Positions 16,168-26,072 of a stretch of 61,304 nt of DNA are shown here, one piece after another. This DNA comes from Planctomycetota bacterium (GTDB lineage Bacteria > Planctomycetota > Planctomycetia > Pirellulales > Pirellulaceae), in contig JAPLNM010000028.1 of the NCBI GenBank assembly GCA_026692845.1, positions 1 to 61,304 on the forward strand, read 5' to 3'. Every line of letters begins with the position of its first letter. Position 1 is the first letter of the stretch. The notes under the pieces are model-generated. The model did not search any database. It worked only from the letters and a program-made list of their open reading frames with translations, and was not told the DNA's origin. The position numbers and the translations under genes were made by a program.

Positions 16168-16935
16168 TTACCTCGCCGCAGCTTGGAATTTTTCGATTAG
16201 CTCTTCGCTCTTTGCGCCGGCATGCTGGATATGTTGTTGGACGAGGTTCCTGAGAATGTTGTAGATGACGATCGCAGGGATCGCCAAGTACAATCCGACG
16301 AGTGTCGTGTAGAGGGCCTGCTCGATACCGACTGCCAACACACTGGGCTTAGGCGTCTGGGGACTGGTCGCAATGGCTCCGAAGGAAGCGACCATCCCTT
16401 GGACCGTGCCGAGCAAACCGACCATCGGCGCGATGTTGCCGATCAAGGCGATGTAGCTGATCATATGCTCAACGCGCATCGTCTCGGCATCCCCTGCGAC
16501 TTGCATCGCCTCGAGGGCGGCGTCTTTGCCCTTGGTCAATTGACCGAGTCCTGCATTGAGCAGGTTCCCAAGAAAGCTATCGTCGGCTTTTACCAACTCG
16601 GCAGCAGCCTGTGGGTTATTCTCTGCCAAACTCGCTTCGATCCCTTGGACCAAATCTTCAGGTACAAAATTGGCCTTCTGAACCGCTAAAATCGCTCGGA
16701 CGACCAGCGCCACCAAAATCACCGACATGAGAAGAAACACGATGGCGTACATCGTCCCCAGGGCGTTCCAGGTTTTCACCAGCATGTTCTCGCCCGAGGC
16801 AGCCTGGGGCGCAGCGGCCGCTGCTTCCTGCGCTAACGAAACACCTGCCGAATAGATTATCGCGAACGCAAAAGCGAAGAACCTAGGAACGCTGACGAGC
16901 AGTTGGGCGGACCAAGTGCGGGAACAAGACGGCAT
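16168..16935 (-). CDS. ExbB/TolQ/MotA-family proton channel protein
   Basis: 255 residues from the ATG at 16935, chosen because CGGAG sits 7 bases upstream. A signal-like N-terminus (FFAFAFAIIYSAGVSLAQ) and an Ala-rich linker precede the first core helix TMYAIVFLLMSVILVALVV. The conserved cytoplasmic loop and two further helices follow (ISYIALIGNIAPMVGLLGTV with the TolQ GLLGTV motif, then GIEQALYTTLVGLYLAIPAI). It forms the channel with the ExbD subunits and sits 246 bases after the 354-residue TPR gene. A tandem 16-bp repeat (16990-17036) lies in its upstream spacer. Confidence 0.93.
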   Translation of the reverse strand: MPSCSRTWSAQLLVSVPRFFAFAFAIIYSAGVSLAQEAAAAAPQAASGENMLVKTWNALGTMYAIVFLLMSVILVALVVRAILAVQKANFVPEDLVQGIEASLAENNPQAAAELVKADDSFLGNLLNAGLGQLTKGKDAALEAMQVAGDAETMRVEHMISYIALIGNIAPMVGLLGTVQGMVASFGAIATSPQTPKPSVLAVGIEQALYTTLVGLYLAIPAIVIYNILRNLVQQHIQHAGAKSEELIEKFQAAAR

Positions 16936-16989
16936 AGTAACTCCGGTAGGATAAGAAAAGTGGAAGTGCATGAAATGCGTCGGTCTCTC

Positions 16990-17036
16990 GCAGGGCTACC
17001 GACTTGCAGGGCTAGCGACTTGCAGGGCTAGCGACT
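16990..17036. repeat. Three tandem copies of a 16-bp unit
   Basis: GCAGGGCTACCGACTT at 16990-17005, then GCAGGGCTAGCGACTT at 17006-17021, then a 15-base third copy. Located in the ExbB leader between the TPR and ExbB genes. Confidence 0.85.
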
Positions 17037-17181
17037 GGCGATGCACCCTTGCAATCTGTATCTAAAAAATATTCTAGCCAACTCCATGGCCCAAGGGGGC
17101 TATGCTGCAAAGAAACCATTCGGTTTTTGCCCAAGCTAGGGAATAACCCAGGCGCAATAACCCAGGCAGTATCGGATGGGA

Positions 17182-18246
17182 TCACTTTCGAACCCAAGCC
17201 GACGTCGGATAGAGTTTTTCGAGCTTTTGCTTCGCGTCGGCCGCACGTTGGGCCGAGCCCATCTTGGTCCATAATTGGGTTAGCCGATACAAAGCCTCCG
17301 CATGCGGTTCGCTCTGAGCCCCATAAAGCAAATCGGTCTTGAGATAGGACAACACCGCCTCCTCATTGCGACCGGCCGTGGCCAACATCGAACCGAGGGT
17401 GTTGTAGAGTTCTGCAAAAAGCTCCCCGTCGGTCGAATCCCCCTCGTCGACCATCTTCTCCAACTCGCCGATCGCTTCGCTCGCCTTGCCTTCCGATGCA
17501 TCGCACTGGATGATCCCAATCTTGGCCATCTTTTGATATTTCAGCGATACTAAGTCCGACAACTTGGCATCAAGCACCATCTGGAACTTGGCCTTCGCAT
17601 CCGAATTTTGTTTCGATGCCATCAGCGCCTTGCCCTGCAGGAAACTTCCTTTGGTCTTGAGTTCTGGAAACGGAGCAGTCGCTAAACCACCGTAGTACTT
17701 GGCTGCCTGATCCGGCGTTCCTGCGGCTACGGCCAAATCGCCCATCAACTCCGCAGCAGGATAAAACTGGTAAGACTGCGCATTGTCTTTGACCCAGTTG
17801 GTCAGCAATCCCAAGGCGTTTTTTGGATCCCCTTTGCCCTTGATGGCCAAGGTTCCTGCGATATACCCTCGCAGGAATTGGTAGTCTTGCTTCATGTCCT
17901 CCGATGGCAAGGACCCAGCGTCGATCTTCTTGAACTCCTCGACGGCTTGCTCGAGTTGTCCCTGAGCGACCAAGTCCTTGGTCCGCGAAAGGGTAGGTGG
18001 CTCCCCCTCGTAGAGGACTCGCAAGACTTCATTGGAGGGGAAATTCTGGTTGTTTCCACGAACTTCGATAACGACCCGATCGCGACTTTTCTCGACGATC
18101 TTTCCGGTCACGGCCGCTCCCTTGACGGGAAATACCCGGTCGCGTTCTTGGGCCTGCAACGGCTCGGAACCGATCCAAAATAGGGCGGCACCCACGAGCG
18201 TTATAAAGCGGCTTATCGGTAGATGGCTTGATCGAAGAATCATCAT
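17182..18246 (-). CDS. Secreted TPR protein of the Exb operon
   Basis: 354 residues with a signal peptide (RFITLVGAALFWIGSEPLQAQ). A short beta region follows (VTGKIVEKSRDRVVIEVRG, NFPSNEVLRVLYEG), common before TPR arrays in planctomycete proteins. TPR-like helical repeats follow (LVAQGQLEQAVEEFKKID; AAELMGDLAVAAGTPDQAAKYY; ELYNTLGSMLATAGRNEEAV). Its position between a 1068-residue TPR protein and ExbB/ExbD genes suggests a periplasmic partner of the energised complex, comparable to YbgF/CpoB next to Tol genes. That functional link is inferred from context. Confidence 0.85.
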   Translation of the reverse strand: MMILRSSHLPISRFITLVGAALFWIGSEPLQAQERDRVFPVKGAAVTGKIVEKSRDRVVIEVRGNNQNFPSNEVLRVLYEGEPPTLSRTKDLVAQGQLEQAVEEFKKIDAGSLPSEDMKQDYQFLRGYIAGTLAIKGKGDPKNALGLLTNWVKDNAQSYQFYPAAELMGDLAVAAGTPDQAAKYYGGLATAPFPELKTKGSFLQGKALMASKQNSDAKAKFQMVLDAKLSDLVSLKYQKMAKIGIIQCDASEGKASEAIGELEKMVDEGDSTDGELFAELYNTLGSMLATAGRNEEAVLSYLKTDLLYGAQSEPHAEALYRLTQLWTKMGSAQRAADAKQKLEKLYPTSAWVRK

Positions 18247-18298
18247 AAAGGGACTTTGCTATCGGATTAGGGGGCTATCGGATTAGGGAGACGATGCT

Positions 18299-21200
18299 TT
18301 ACTTGTCTGGAGTCGGCTCGGCTTGGATCTTGGGCAAACCTGCTAATCCAGTGGTAGGCTTGCTGGCTTTCTGCTGCAATTCTCTGAGCAAACGATCGAA
18401 TTCATTGCGTGTTTCAGGGGATCCCAATTCCGGAAACCGGGAATAGGTCTGTGAGATATCGGCGATGGCTGCCTCGTAGAGCTTCTGCTTTTCTGCTCCC
18501 GCGCTGGCGTCCCCGATGAGCCCTCGGCAACGCGCGATGTTGAGCCTAGATTCGAAAAACTCTTTTTGGAAGTTGGGGTACCGCGCCGTGACCTGAGCGA
18601 TCTGCCCCCAACCCCAAATGAGCTTCTTTTTGTTGGGCAATGGCTCAGCTCCGAGCATCGCAGCTTTGAGCTTCTCGATGTCCTTGCCACCCGAGGATAG
18701 CTGCAGGTTTCTTGCCGCCTCCATCTGGACGGTGATGTTGCTTTGGTTTTTCTGTAACGCCTCGATGAATAGCTTGTTGGCTTCGTCGTATTTCTTGGCC
18801 CCACGTTTGGCAAGTCCAAGCTTGAGCATGATCTCTTCGGGCTTGCGCTTGATTTTCTCGAGCTCTTCAGGAGACAGCGTTGCTAGTTTCGTATAAGCCT
18901 TTTCGGCCGTCGCCATCATTTCCGGTGCCCGGGCCGCAAGGGCTGGGACCTTCTCAAGATTGGTCGCCAAAACGATCATCGCAGCCCCCGCCGATTCAAT
19001 CACCGCAGGATCGCTACTGACGCCGGTCAACTGATCGATCAAGATCTTGAAGCAACTGGCAAGCTTGGCTTGTTGCTCAGGGTTCTTGTTGAGCTCCATC
19101 TGGTTTTGCAACTCGGCCGCCAAATTCTGTAGCGACTTGGGCAACATGGTTGTGTCACCGGCCTTATCGCACAAGCTCTTCATCGTGGTGATCGCTTCAT
19201 CGATCTGCTCGGCGCTCAAGTCCGATCGGCCCTGACCGGCCGATTGCACCATGGCTTGGAGATTCAATCGGTAGGTATCCAATTGCGCCGACAGGGGCGC
19301 ATCGGGCGAACCCTTCATCACGGCGATCGCACCTTTGCCTGGTTCGTTGAGCACCTTGATCGCCTCGTCGAGCCGACCTGACTGAAGATACAAACCCACC
19401 AAGTCGTTGCTTCCTTCGAGTACTCCCGATGCACTGCTCTGGAGGGATAAATTTGCCCAGGCCTCCGACAGAAGCTTTTCAGCCCGCTGGCGCAGCGATT
19501 CGTCGGCCGCCGTCGGCTCGGTCTTGGCCTGACGATGCGCATAGATCGCCTTGCGATACTCTGCCCACAATATCCTCCCGAGCAGGAACGCTTTGTCACC
19601 ACCTGCGGTCTTCTTGTTCTTGAGATACTCTTCGGCTTTATCGTACTGCTTCTCACGCAGCGCCAGGCTCACCAAAATATCGACTGCCTGCTCTCCTTCC
19701 GGGGAGCCCGGTGCTGATTCGTTCAGATCGTTCGCCAGGCGTTCCAAGTTTGCGATCAACGCGCCTTGGCTTTCAGCCGGCGAACTTTCGATGATCTGAC
19801 CGAGTGACATCAAGGCAAACGAGCCAGCCTTCTGTGCCGTTTCGGTCCCCTTGCCCGTTCGCAGTAGGACCTCGGAAATCGCCAAGCATTCCCAATAGTT
19901 TTGAAGCCTCAGATGCAGATAAGCTTGCAAAAATCGGATCTGAGCTAAGTCCTCCCGAGAATCGTCGTCGCGGTACAGTCGCAAGGCCATGTCATTCAAT
20001 TCGATCGCTTGCTGTCGATCCCGCTTCGAGTCGGTCTCGACCAAACGAACCTGATCCTCGATCGCCTTTCGCTCGGATTCTGGGGCTCCTGCAAGTTGTT
20101 TTTCCAGAAGCTTGATCGTCCCCTCCCCCTCTTCGGCACGGTCGAGCCTTGCTCGGGCTGCTTTCATCGCCTCGGTGAAGTTCTTGACTTCCGGCAGTTT
20201 CGTGTCGTCGTTTGCCTTGGCTTCGATCCCCAGATCCTTCAGGTAGTCGCGGGCCCTGTTGGCCATGGGACCATTTTTCTTGGCAAGTGCCTGAAAGGAC
20301 TCCCGCGCTTCACGGCGAATATTTCGAATCTTGCCGTCATCGGTCTTCGGATCGAGGGACTTCGTCCAAGCGATACGCGCCTCGGCTACGGCCAAGGATA
20401 ACTCCTGCCATTCGGGCTTCTCGCGTTCGCGATAATCCGCTTGCTTGAGCTGTTCCTCGCCTGCCATGATGGCCGCCTCGTACTTGCCCGAAGCCGGCGT
20501 GCTGTCCAAGCGGACCATCTCGGCGATGGCCTGAATCCTCCAAGTTCGGAAGATCCCCGCCTCGTCATTTTCCGCAACACGTTTGAACGTCTCGCGGGCA
20601 CCATCGATCTGGCCGAGCAAGGCTTGGACACGTCCACGGTTGAGCAAACTCAAATACTTCGAACCGGCGTACTTTGCGCCAGTGCTCTTTTCAGCCACAT
20701 CGCTGAGCTTCTTGTCGGCCTCCTCGAGTCGCTGCTTCCACTCCGGTGTGTTCGGTTCAAACGTCTCTGCAATCAGCTTGGCGGTGATCGCTTGGAGAAT
20801 CTGCGCTTGGCGATACTCCTTTTGAAATTTATCTCGCAACGCCAATCGCTCGGTCTCGCTGGGCTTGACGTTGGCTCCTTGCAATTGTTCAAGCGTCGGT
20901 CGCAAGGTTTCTAGTGTCGTAGAGAAAGTGTCAAAGGCTTGTTGGAACGAAGGCCTGGCTTTTTCCCGAAGCTCCTTGGCTTTCGCCTCGGTCTCCGGTT
21001 TGCCAAGAGCTTCCTTGCTATCGTCCAAGTATTTTGTCCCGCGGTTGAGGTACAAGTCGGCAAGTTTGAGAAGCGTCTCGCCTCGACGGGGATGCTCTGG
21101 GGATTTCGTCAGGAACTCCTTGAACCCCTGCTCGACTTGACCGAGCCTCTCATCGAGATCCTTCGAAGTGCGGACCTCGGCGAGTGAAAGCTGCAAAAGC

Positions 21201-21505
21201 ATCACCTTCTCCAAACCGATCTCCCCCTTCATCGACTCCGGAAGCCGATTACGCTGGGAGCTGATCTCCAGATACTTCAACGCCTCGTCATAATAACCAG
21301 CGTCCTTAAGCCCCTGGAGAAACTTAGCCGCCGGCTCCTCGGCCCATGCCCTTGGAGTTGCGATCCAAGAGGGCAATAGAGCGAAACTGCTGAGCAATAA
21401 TGCCAAGAGTCGGACCCGTTTGCGATTCGCGCGATGGTTTCGAACCACCCCGAGTTCAGGAGAAGTTCCGACTCCAATAGGCTGCCGATTGCAACTTGGT
21501 AGCAT
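18299..21505 (-). CDS. Giant secreted TPR protein, first gene of the Exb operon
   Basis: 1068 residues from the ATG at 21505; an upstream TTG (21535) is less likely. The signal peptide RVRLLALLLSSFALLPSWIA ends near TPRAWAEEPAA. The mature protein is almost entirely alpha-helical TPR-like repeats (FLQGLKDAGYYDEALKYLEI, AMLLKLADLYLNRGTKY-like, ALREKQYDKAEEYLKNKKT, EAAIADISQTYSRFPELG), rich in Lys, Glu and Ala. No enzymatic motif. It is 52 bases ahead of the second TPR gene. Inferred role: periplasmic scaffold of the Exb/Tol-type complex. Its promoter must lie between 21505 and the divergent gene at 21626. Confidence 0.85.
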   Translation of the reverse strand: MLPSCNRQPIGVGTSPELGVVRNHRANRKRVRLLALLLSSFALLPSWIATPRAWAEEPAAKFLQGLKDAGYYDEALKYLEISSQRNRLPESMKGEIGLEKVMLLQLSLAEVRTSKDLDERLGQVEQGFKEFLTKSPEHPRRGETLLKLADLYLNRGTKYLDDSKEALGKPETEAKAKELREKARPSFQQAFDTFSTTLETLRPTLEQLQGANVKPSETERLALRDKFQKEYRQAQILQAITAKLIAETFEPNTPEWKQRLEEADKKLSDVAEKSTGAKYAGSKYLSLLNRGRVQALLGQIDGARETFKRVAENDEAGIFRTWRIQAIAEMVRLDSTPASGKYEAAIMAGEEQLKQADYREREKPEWQELSLAVAEARIAWTKSLDPKTDDGKIRNIRREARESFQALAKKNGPMANRARDYLKDLGIEAKANDDTKLPEVKNFTEAMKAARARLDRAEEGEGTIKLLEKQLAGAPESERKAIEDQVRLVETDSKRDRQQAIELNDMALRLYRDDDSREDLAQIRFLQAYLHLRLQNYWECLAISEVLLRTGKGTETAQKAGSFALMSLGQIIESSPAESQGALIANLERLANDLNESAPGSPEGEQAVDILVSLALREKQYDKAEEYLKNKKTAGGDKAFLLGRILWAEYRKAIYAHRQAKTEPTAADESLRQRAEKLLSEAWANLSLQSSASGVLEGSNDLVGLYLQSGRLDEAIKVLNEPGKGAIAVMKGSPDAPLSAQLDTYRLNLQAMVQSAGQGRSDLSAEQIDEAITTMKSLCDKAGDTTMLPKSLQNLAAELQNQMELNKNPEQQAKLASCFKILIDQLTGVSSDPAVIESAGAAMIVLATNLEKVPALAARAPEMMATAEKAYTKLATLSPEELEKIKRKPEEIMLKLGLAKRGAKKYDEANKLFIEALQKNQSNITVQMEAARNLQLSSGGKDIEKLKAAMLGAEPLPNKKKLIWGWGQIAQVTARYPNFQKEFFESRLNIARCRGLIGDASAGAEKQKLYEAAIADISQTYSRFPELGSPETRNEFDRLLRELQQKASKPTTGLAGLPKIQAEPTPDK

Positions 21506-21625
21506 AGATCGCTCGTTTGACAAACGCGGGTACAATGAGGAAAAGTCGTCCGACGCATTATAACGGTCTTCGGACTAGATAAAACATCCCCGAAGAAAAG
21601 TCGTTTTCGACAACGCGGTTCCCCC

Positions 21626-24370
21626 ATGTCTCCCAATCGTCGTGAAAGATGGTACTCCCTGGACGGCCAACGCCGAATCCAACAATCGGCTCTCCAAAGC
21701 AATGCCGGTCCAAGACGCCTGATTTCCCTGATCGTCCTGCTTGTCTTGGTCCTGATCATGATCCAGCAAGTCTCCGACCCGAAGAAAGTCGGCAGAGTTG
21801 CAGGTGCCGTCGGACTTTTGCCTAAGCCGAACCAACTGGATCCCTCTTCGGTTAACGTCGCTCAAATTGCAAACGCCCAGGATTTAAACAACCCGGATTT
21901 AAACAACCCGACCGATCGAAGCGATGTCCTAAAGTCCGACGCCTTGTCCGAGGCATTGTCCGACGCCTTGTCCCGAGCGGTCGAAGGCCTTGGGCTCGCC
22001 TCCCCCGACCCCGATGTTGAACGCAAAGCCCAAGTCCTCGAATTGCTCTTGAGGAACCTGCCCAACGAGGTCAAAGCAACCCTGGCCGATCGGCTCTTTG
22101 GCATCATCGACCAAACGGCTGCTGAATCCTCCACTTCGCAATTCTCACAATCGTCACCCTCCTCCGATCCAGACGCCTCGCTGAGCCGATGGTCGACCGA
22201 AGCACAGCAGTTAGTCTTGCGATGGATCGACCTGAGCGATTCGACGTCTCCGGATCATGCGATGCTCATCTCGGTACGAGAGAATCTGGAGCTTTGGATT
22301 CAACGCGAACCCAACGCACCCCTCTCGGAATCCCAGGCCGTCTTCCAACGTAGCATGCACCTGGCCATGGACCGCACGCTGATGTCGGACCTCTCGGACA
22401 ACACTCCTTGGAAAACCACCGAGCGCTTGGCTCTGGCTAGACTCCTGGTTCGAGCCGCCAGTCTTTCCAACCGATCCGACAACACGATCCCTATCGATGC
22501 GGTTCCGACCATCGCGATCCCTCAGTTGCTCTCGCAGACCGATACCCTGCGAGGTCGCTGCTTTCGCATCCAAGGAACCATCGGGCGGATCGACCAACCT
22601 AGCAGCATCGAACTGGCCAACGGCCGCAAGCTGACCTATTCGGTCTTCTGGCTCAGGCCCGAAGACCTGAGCGACCAACCGATCAATGTGTATGTCCCCG
22701 AGGGTGTCGTAGCCACCCGGGGACTCCAAGTCGGAGACTCCCTGCAGATCGCTGGCCTGATCGCCAAACGAAGAGCTTATGCGTCGCAGCGCGGTGGCGA
22801 AATCGCGCCGGTCCTGATCGCTACGGGATTGCTCCTGGACGATGCTCCTGAATCCAAGGGCCCTTCCTTAGCGATCGCCAATGAACTGGCTCGACTCCGC
22901 AACCCGAAATCTTGGGTCCCACCTGTCGATCGACAAGCACCCCTGGATCTGGTCGCACAAGCACTCTCAGGGCACCTTGGGAAAATCCCGTTTACCCCCT
23001 CCGAGACGATCGATTCCGAGACGATCGATCTTCAATCGCTTGTCAGCAATCCCTCGGCCCTAGCGACGCTGGCTACCGTCCTAAAATTTCAAAACGAAAT
23101 CGACACGGTCGTCGCAGGCGACAATTCCGCGTTGCTTGCAATCGATCCGAATCCCAACGGACTCCAAGGGCAAGGTCTCCTAGGGGCCTGGCATGGCCAG
23201 GTCACTGAAGTCAGAACCCTTCGAATCGATCCGAACCTTCTGCCTGGACTCGGCTGGCGCGAGGTGTACGCCCTGAAGCTCGCACCAAACCTCCATGTGA
23301 TTGCCAAAGAAGTCCCTGCCTTATGGCTCACGGCAAGCCAACTGAACCAACCGATCTACGTCCAAGGCCTCGGATTGATCTCGCAGGATAAAGACAACCA
23401 ACACGTTCCCCCAGTGGTCTTCGCATCTCAGGTCGCATGGCAAGCCGATCGAAATGCGACAAGCGACAGCACGGCCCAACAGGCATCTTCATGGCAACCG
23501 GAACTCAGCGCAGGTTGGACCGCATTATTGCGATCGCATTGGGATTTGGCCCCTTGCGATGCGATCGAGCTTTTGCATGGCCAGTCGCTGACAAGCAAAG
23601 AAACCCGCCCGTTCTATACCCTCTTAGCAGCCTCGAACGCACCGGAATCGCAAGATACCGAAGTTCGAGCGCTGAACGTCATGGAATGGATTCGGCGGAC
23701 CGAGTCGATGAAATCCACCAAGACGCTTGGCAAAGAGCAACAAAGATCCGTCGGTGAGCGCATCGATGCCCGCGTCCTGATTCGGCGTATTCAGCGAGTC
23801 GATGTGCGGAACGTACAGAGCCAAACATGGTTGGGGAGCAACCACTACTACCAACTCGATGGAATGGCCGACATCGGTCCGAGTCGAATCGAGGTCAAGT
23901 ACGGCAAGGAGTACGAGCCGATCGCTTACGAGCGCGAGTTTCCGATCACGTTGGTCGCAACGAAACTCCCGCCATGGATCCTTTCGGACCCTAAGACGCT
24001 GATCTCCTCACGCGAACTCACGAGCGAAATTCCTAGCGAACTTACGCAAGAGGCGAGTGATCTGGTTTCTGCATCATCGATCGCTTGGGCGACGAAGATC
24101 CGGGTGGATGTATCTGGGTATGCTTATCGCATTTGGAGGTTCCGCACGCCCCAAGTCTCGGCCGTCACCCAGGACACGGGCTACCAGCAAGCTCCGATGT
24201 TGGTGGTCGATCGATGGAATCTGGCACAGGGTCCTTTGGAATCCGATAAATCGTCGGCCGCATCGGCTAGGTGGTCGACCGGCTCGATCCTCACGACGAT
24301 CCTAGGGCTCTTGGCGATCGCATGGTTTGCCTACCGTAGGACAGCGACTTCGAAACCCCGGTCCCTGTAG
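21626..24370 (+). CDS. Large envelope protein with terminal TM helices, function unknown
   Basis: 914 residues, anchored at both ends: an N-terminal helix RRLISLIVLLVLVLIMIQQV and a C-terminal helix SILTTILGLLAIAWFAYRR. The region between is probably periplasmic. It holds two segments of similar small-beta-barrel style (LRGRCFRIQGTIGRIDQPSS, VGDSLQIAGLIAKRRAYAS) and repeated LxVADKxxAxxx-type strands. In-frame 15-bp duplications give DLNNPDLNNP (21881-21910) and SETIDSETID (23000-23029). It is divergent from the Exb operon, 120 bases away, so the two may share a control region. I do not recognise a family beyond planctomycete hypothetical proteins. Confidence 0.75.
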   Translation: MSPNRRERWYSLDGQRRIQQSALQSNAGPRRLISLIVLLVLVLIMIQQVSDPKKVGRVAGAVGLLPKPNQLDPSSVNVAQIANAQDLNNPDLNNPTDRSDVLKSDALSEALSDALSRAVEGLGLASPDPDVERKAQVLELLLRNLPNEVKATLADRLFGIIDQTAAESSTSQFSQSSPSSDPDASLSRWSTEAQQLVLRWIDLSDSTSPDHAMLISVRENLELWIQREPNAPLSESQAVFQRSMHLAMDRTLMSDLSDNTPWKTTERLALARLLVRAASLSNRSDNTIPIDAVPTIAIPQLLSQTDTLRGRCFRIQGTIGRIDQPSSIELANGRKLTYSVFWLRPEDLSDQPINVYVPEGVVATRGLQVGDSLQIAGLIAKRRAYASQRGGEIAPVLIATGLLLDDAPESKGPSLAIANELARLRNPKSWVPPVDRQAPLDLVAQALSGHLGKIPFTPSETIDSETIDLQSLVSNPSALATLATVLKFQNEIDTVVAGDNSALLAIDPNPNGLQGQGLLGAWHGQVTEVRTLRIDPNLLPGLGWREVYALKLAPNLHVIAKEVPALWLTASQLNQPIYVQGLGLISQDKDNQHVPPVVFASQVAWQADRNATSDSTAQQASSWQPELSAGWTALLRSHWDLAPCDAIELLHGQSLTSKETRPFYTLLAASNAPESQDTEVRALNVMEWIRRTESMKSTKTLGKEQQRSVGERIDARVLIRRIQRVDVRNVQSQTWLGSNHYYQLDGMADIGPSRIEVKYGKEYEPIAYEREFPITLVATKLPPWILSDPKTLISSRELTSEIPSELTQEASDLVSASSIAWATKIRVDVSGYAYRIWRFRTPQVSAVTQDTGYQQAPMLVVDRWNLAQGPLESDKSSAASARWSTGSILTTILGLLAIAWFAYRRTATSKPRSL

Positions 24371-24398
24371 GAAGGGACGATGGGTAACGATCAGAGGT

Positions 24399-24569
24399 TT
24401 AGCGGTGTTCCTCGACCTCGGTGTAATACATCGCTCCAGCATTGATGTTGCGTCGGTCAAGCAATTCGAGATGTTCTCGCACCCGACGGTACTGAGCAAC
24501 CTGAGGTAGGATCCACAGCCACACAAAACCCAATACCGCACATCCGGCCATGAGCTTCAACCATCGCAT
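24399..24569 (-). CDS. 56-residue single-TM peptide at operon end
   Basis: ATG 24569 to TAA 24399-24401. The peptide MRWLKLMAGCAVLGFVWLW continues ILPQVAQYRRVREHLELLDR and ends NAGAMYYTEVEEHR. It has one N-terminal membrane segment followed by a charged helical tail. It starts 15 bases after the YeiH-type permease stop on the same strand, so it is probably cotranscribed as the last gene. Similar short peptides are common in planctomycetes, without a known role. The codon pattern and protein-like composition support it being real. Confidence 0.65.
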   Translation of the reverse strand: MRWLKLMAGCAVLGFVWLWILPQVAQYRRVREHLELLDRRNINAGAMYYTEVEEHR

Positions 24570-24584
24570 CGGGGTAAGCTCGCT

Positions 24585-26072
24585 TTACTTGGCCAAAATC
24601 TCTTTGACCTTATCGGCATACAGAACGCCGAACATCCAATAAGCCATCGCGAGCGAGAGGATCATGCTCCAGGCTTGTCCAAGCACATAGAGCAGCAGCG
24701 GCTTGCCTTCCTTGAGGTACTTGCCCAGTTCCCTGAAGTTCGTTTCGAGACCAAAGGCGACAAACGCCAAGCAAAAAAGCCAACTGCGAAGCGGTGTGAC
24801 GGTGTCTTTAGTGATCGTTTCAATCGCGCCCGACGGAACACCCATGGCGGGCAACAGGAAGGAAAAAGCAAGGGAAGCGGCCAAGAAGCCCAATACAAAT
24901 TTCGGGAACCTCTTCCAGATCTCTCCGAGACCGATCTTCTGCTGGTTGTCGTTTCCGCCGTAGGCCATCGTCCAATAGGCAGGCTCACCTGGATCCAAGC
25001 AAACGTTCTCTTCGGCGTTGTCGTTTCCCCCGTAAGCCATCGACCAATAGGCGGCCACCGCAAATGCGATCACGCCGATAAGAACGTTCTGAATCATCTT
25101 GACGGTCGAAGCGATCGTCTCGGCATCTTTCCCCAGAACCGCTCCGGCGGCGGCCACCGCTCCGGTCGAATCGATCGTTCCTCCCATCCAAGCCGCCCCG
25201 ACATTTTTGTCCATGCCACTCCATAAGACGAACTGGGGTTGCACGACCATCATCAGCGAAGTGAATAACAGCGAGATGCCTATCGCATAGGAAATCTCCT
25301 CGCGTTTGGCCTTGCAGGCTGCCCCTGTTGCGATGGCAGCCGAGACCCCACAGACGGACATGTCGGCTGAAATCACCATGTTCAAACTCGGTGAGTCCAT
25401 TTTTAAAACCCGCTGTCCAAACCAAAAGGTGCTGATGAGCACCACCGGCGTGACAATCCAGGAGGTAAAGATTCCAGGCGGTCCGAGAGCCACGAGTTTG
25501 TTGAACAAGACCTCGGCTCCCAAAAGCACCAATCCCAATTTGATGAGCGTGTCTCCGATGAGCATCGGACGGATCGATTGGGGGACTCCAACGGTGTTGC
25601 TGATGAGCAACCCCAGGAGCAATGCCCAAAGAACGTATTCATAGTTGTACTGCTTAATGACCTCCTGACTTGCCATCACAAAGGCCAAGGTCCCGAGTAA
25701 TGTCAGGACCAAAAATCCCGTCCAATATTCGATCGGGCGAATGCCTTTCCAAAGTCCGACAGGAACCAGCAGGATACCCAGTACGCTCCAGGTCAGGACA
25801 AGAGCCGGAAAGTGTTGGTAGGGCTTTTTGGCTTGATCCCCCGAGACAAAAGCTCGCAGAGGGTTGCTTGCCCATTTCTCCAACTTGGCAATCGTTCCCT
25901 TGGCATAGTTGACCACGGCGGGCTTCGGAGTTGGCTTTCCGGCGAGATTCCTACTGGGCGTCGGCTCAGAGTCCCATCGGACCAACGAGGCGCAAGTCGC
26001 CAGGACCAAGGCCCCTAGCAGAATGACAAGCCAGTCCTCGTGTGGAAACGCTTTTCTTAGCCACTGTGCCAT
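24585..26072 (-). CDS. YeiH/UPF0324-family putative anion (sulfate) exporter
   Basis: A 495-residue polytopic membrane protein with at least ten hydrophobic segments. Family landmarks: NTVGVPQSIRPMLIGDTLIK, LGLVLLGAEVLFNKLVALG, SADMSVCGVSAAIATGAACK, EEISYAIGISLLFTSLMM and WMGGTIDSTGAVAAAG. The C-terminal half contains an unusual internal repeat: AYWSMAYGGNDN (341-352) recurs as AYWTMAYGGNDN (365-376), reflecting a 72-bp duplication in the DNA. Its ATG overlaps the stop of the ABC ATPase gene (TGATG), so translation is coupled. YeiH proteins are annotated as putative sulfate exporters; actual substrate unproven. Confidence 0.9.
   Translation of the reverse strand: MAQWLRKAFPHEDWLVILLGALVLATCASLVRWDSEPTPSRNLAGKPTPKPAVVNYAKGTIAKLEKWASNPLRAFVSGDQAKKPYQHFPALVLTWSVLGILLVPVGLWKGIRPIEYWTGFLVLTLLGTLAFVMASQEVIKQYNYEYVLWALLLGLLISNTVGVPQSIRPMLIGDTLIKLGLVLLGAEVLFNKLVALGPPGIFTSWIVTPVVLISTFWFGQRVLKMDSPSLNMVISADMSVCGVSAAIATGAACKAKREEISYAIGISLLFTSLMMVVQPQFVLWSGMDKNVGAAWMGGTIDSTGAVAAAGAVLGKDAETIASTVKMIQNVLIGVIAFAVAAYWSMAYGGNDNAEENVCLDPGEPAYWTMAYGGNDNQQKIGLGEIWKRFPKFVLGFLAASLAFSFLLPAMGVPSGAIETITKDTVTPLRSWLFCLAFVAFGLETNFRELGKYLKEGKPLLLYVLGQAWSMILSLAMAYWMFGVLYADKVKEILAK

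Noticed and set aside
20386-20637. Frames antisense to the giant TPR gene
   Set aside because: High-GC shadows; the TPR frame has consistent repeat pattern and codon use.
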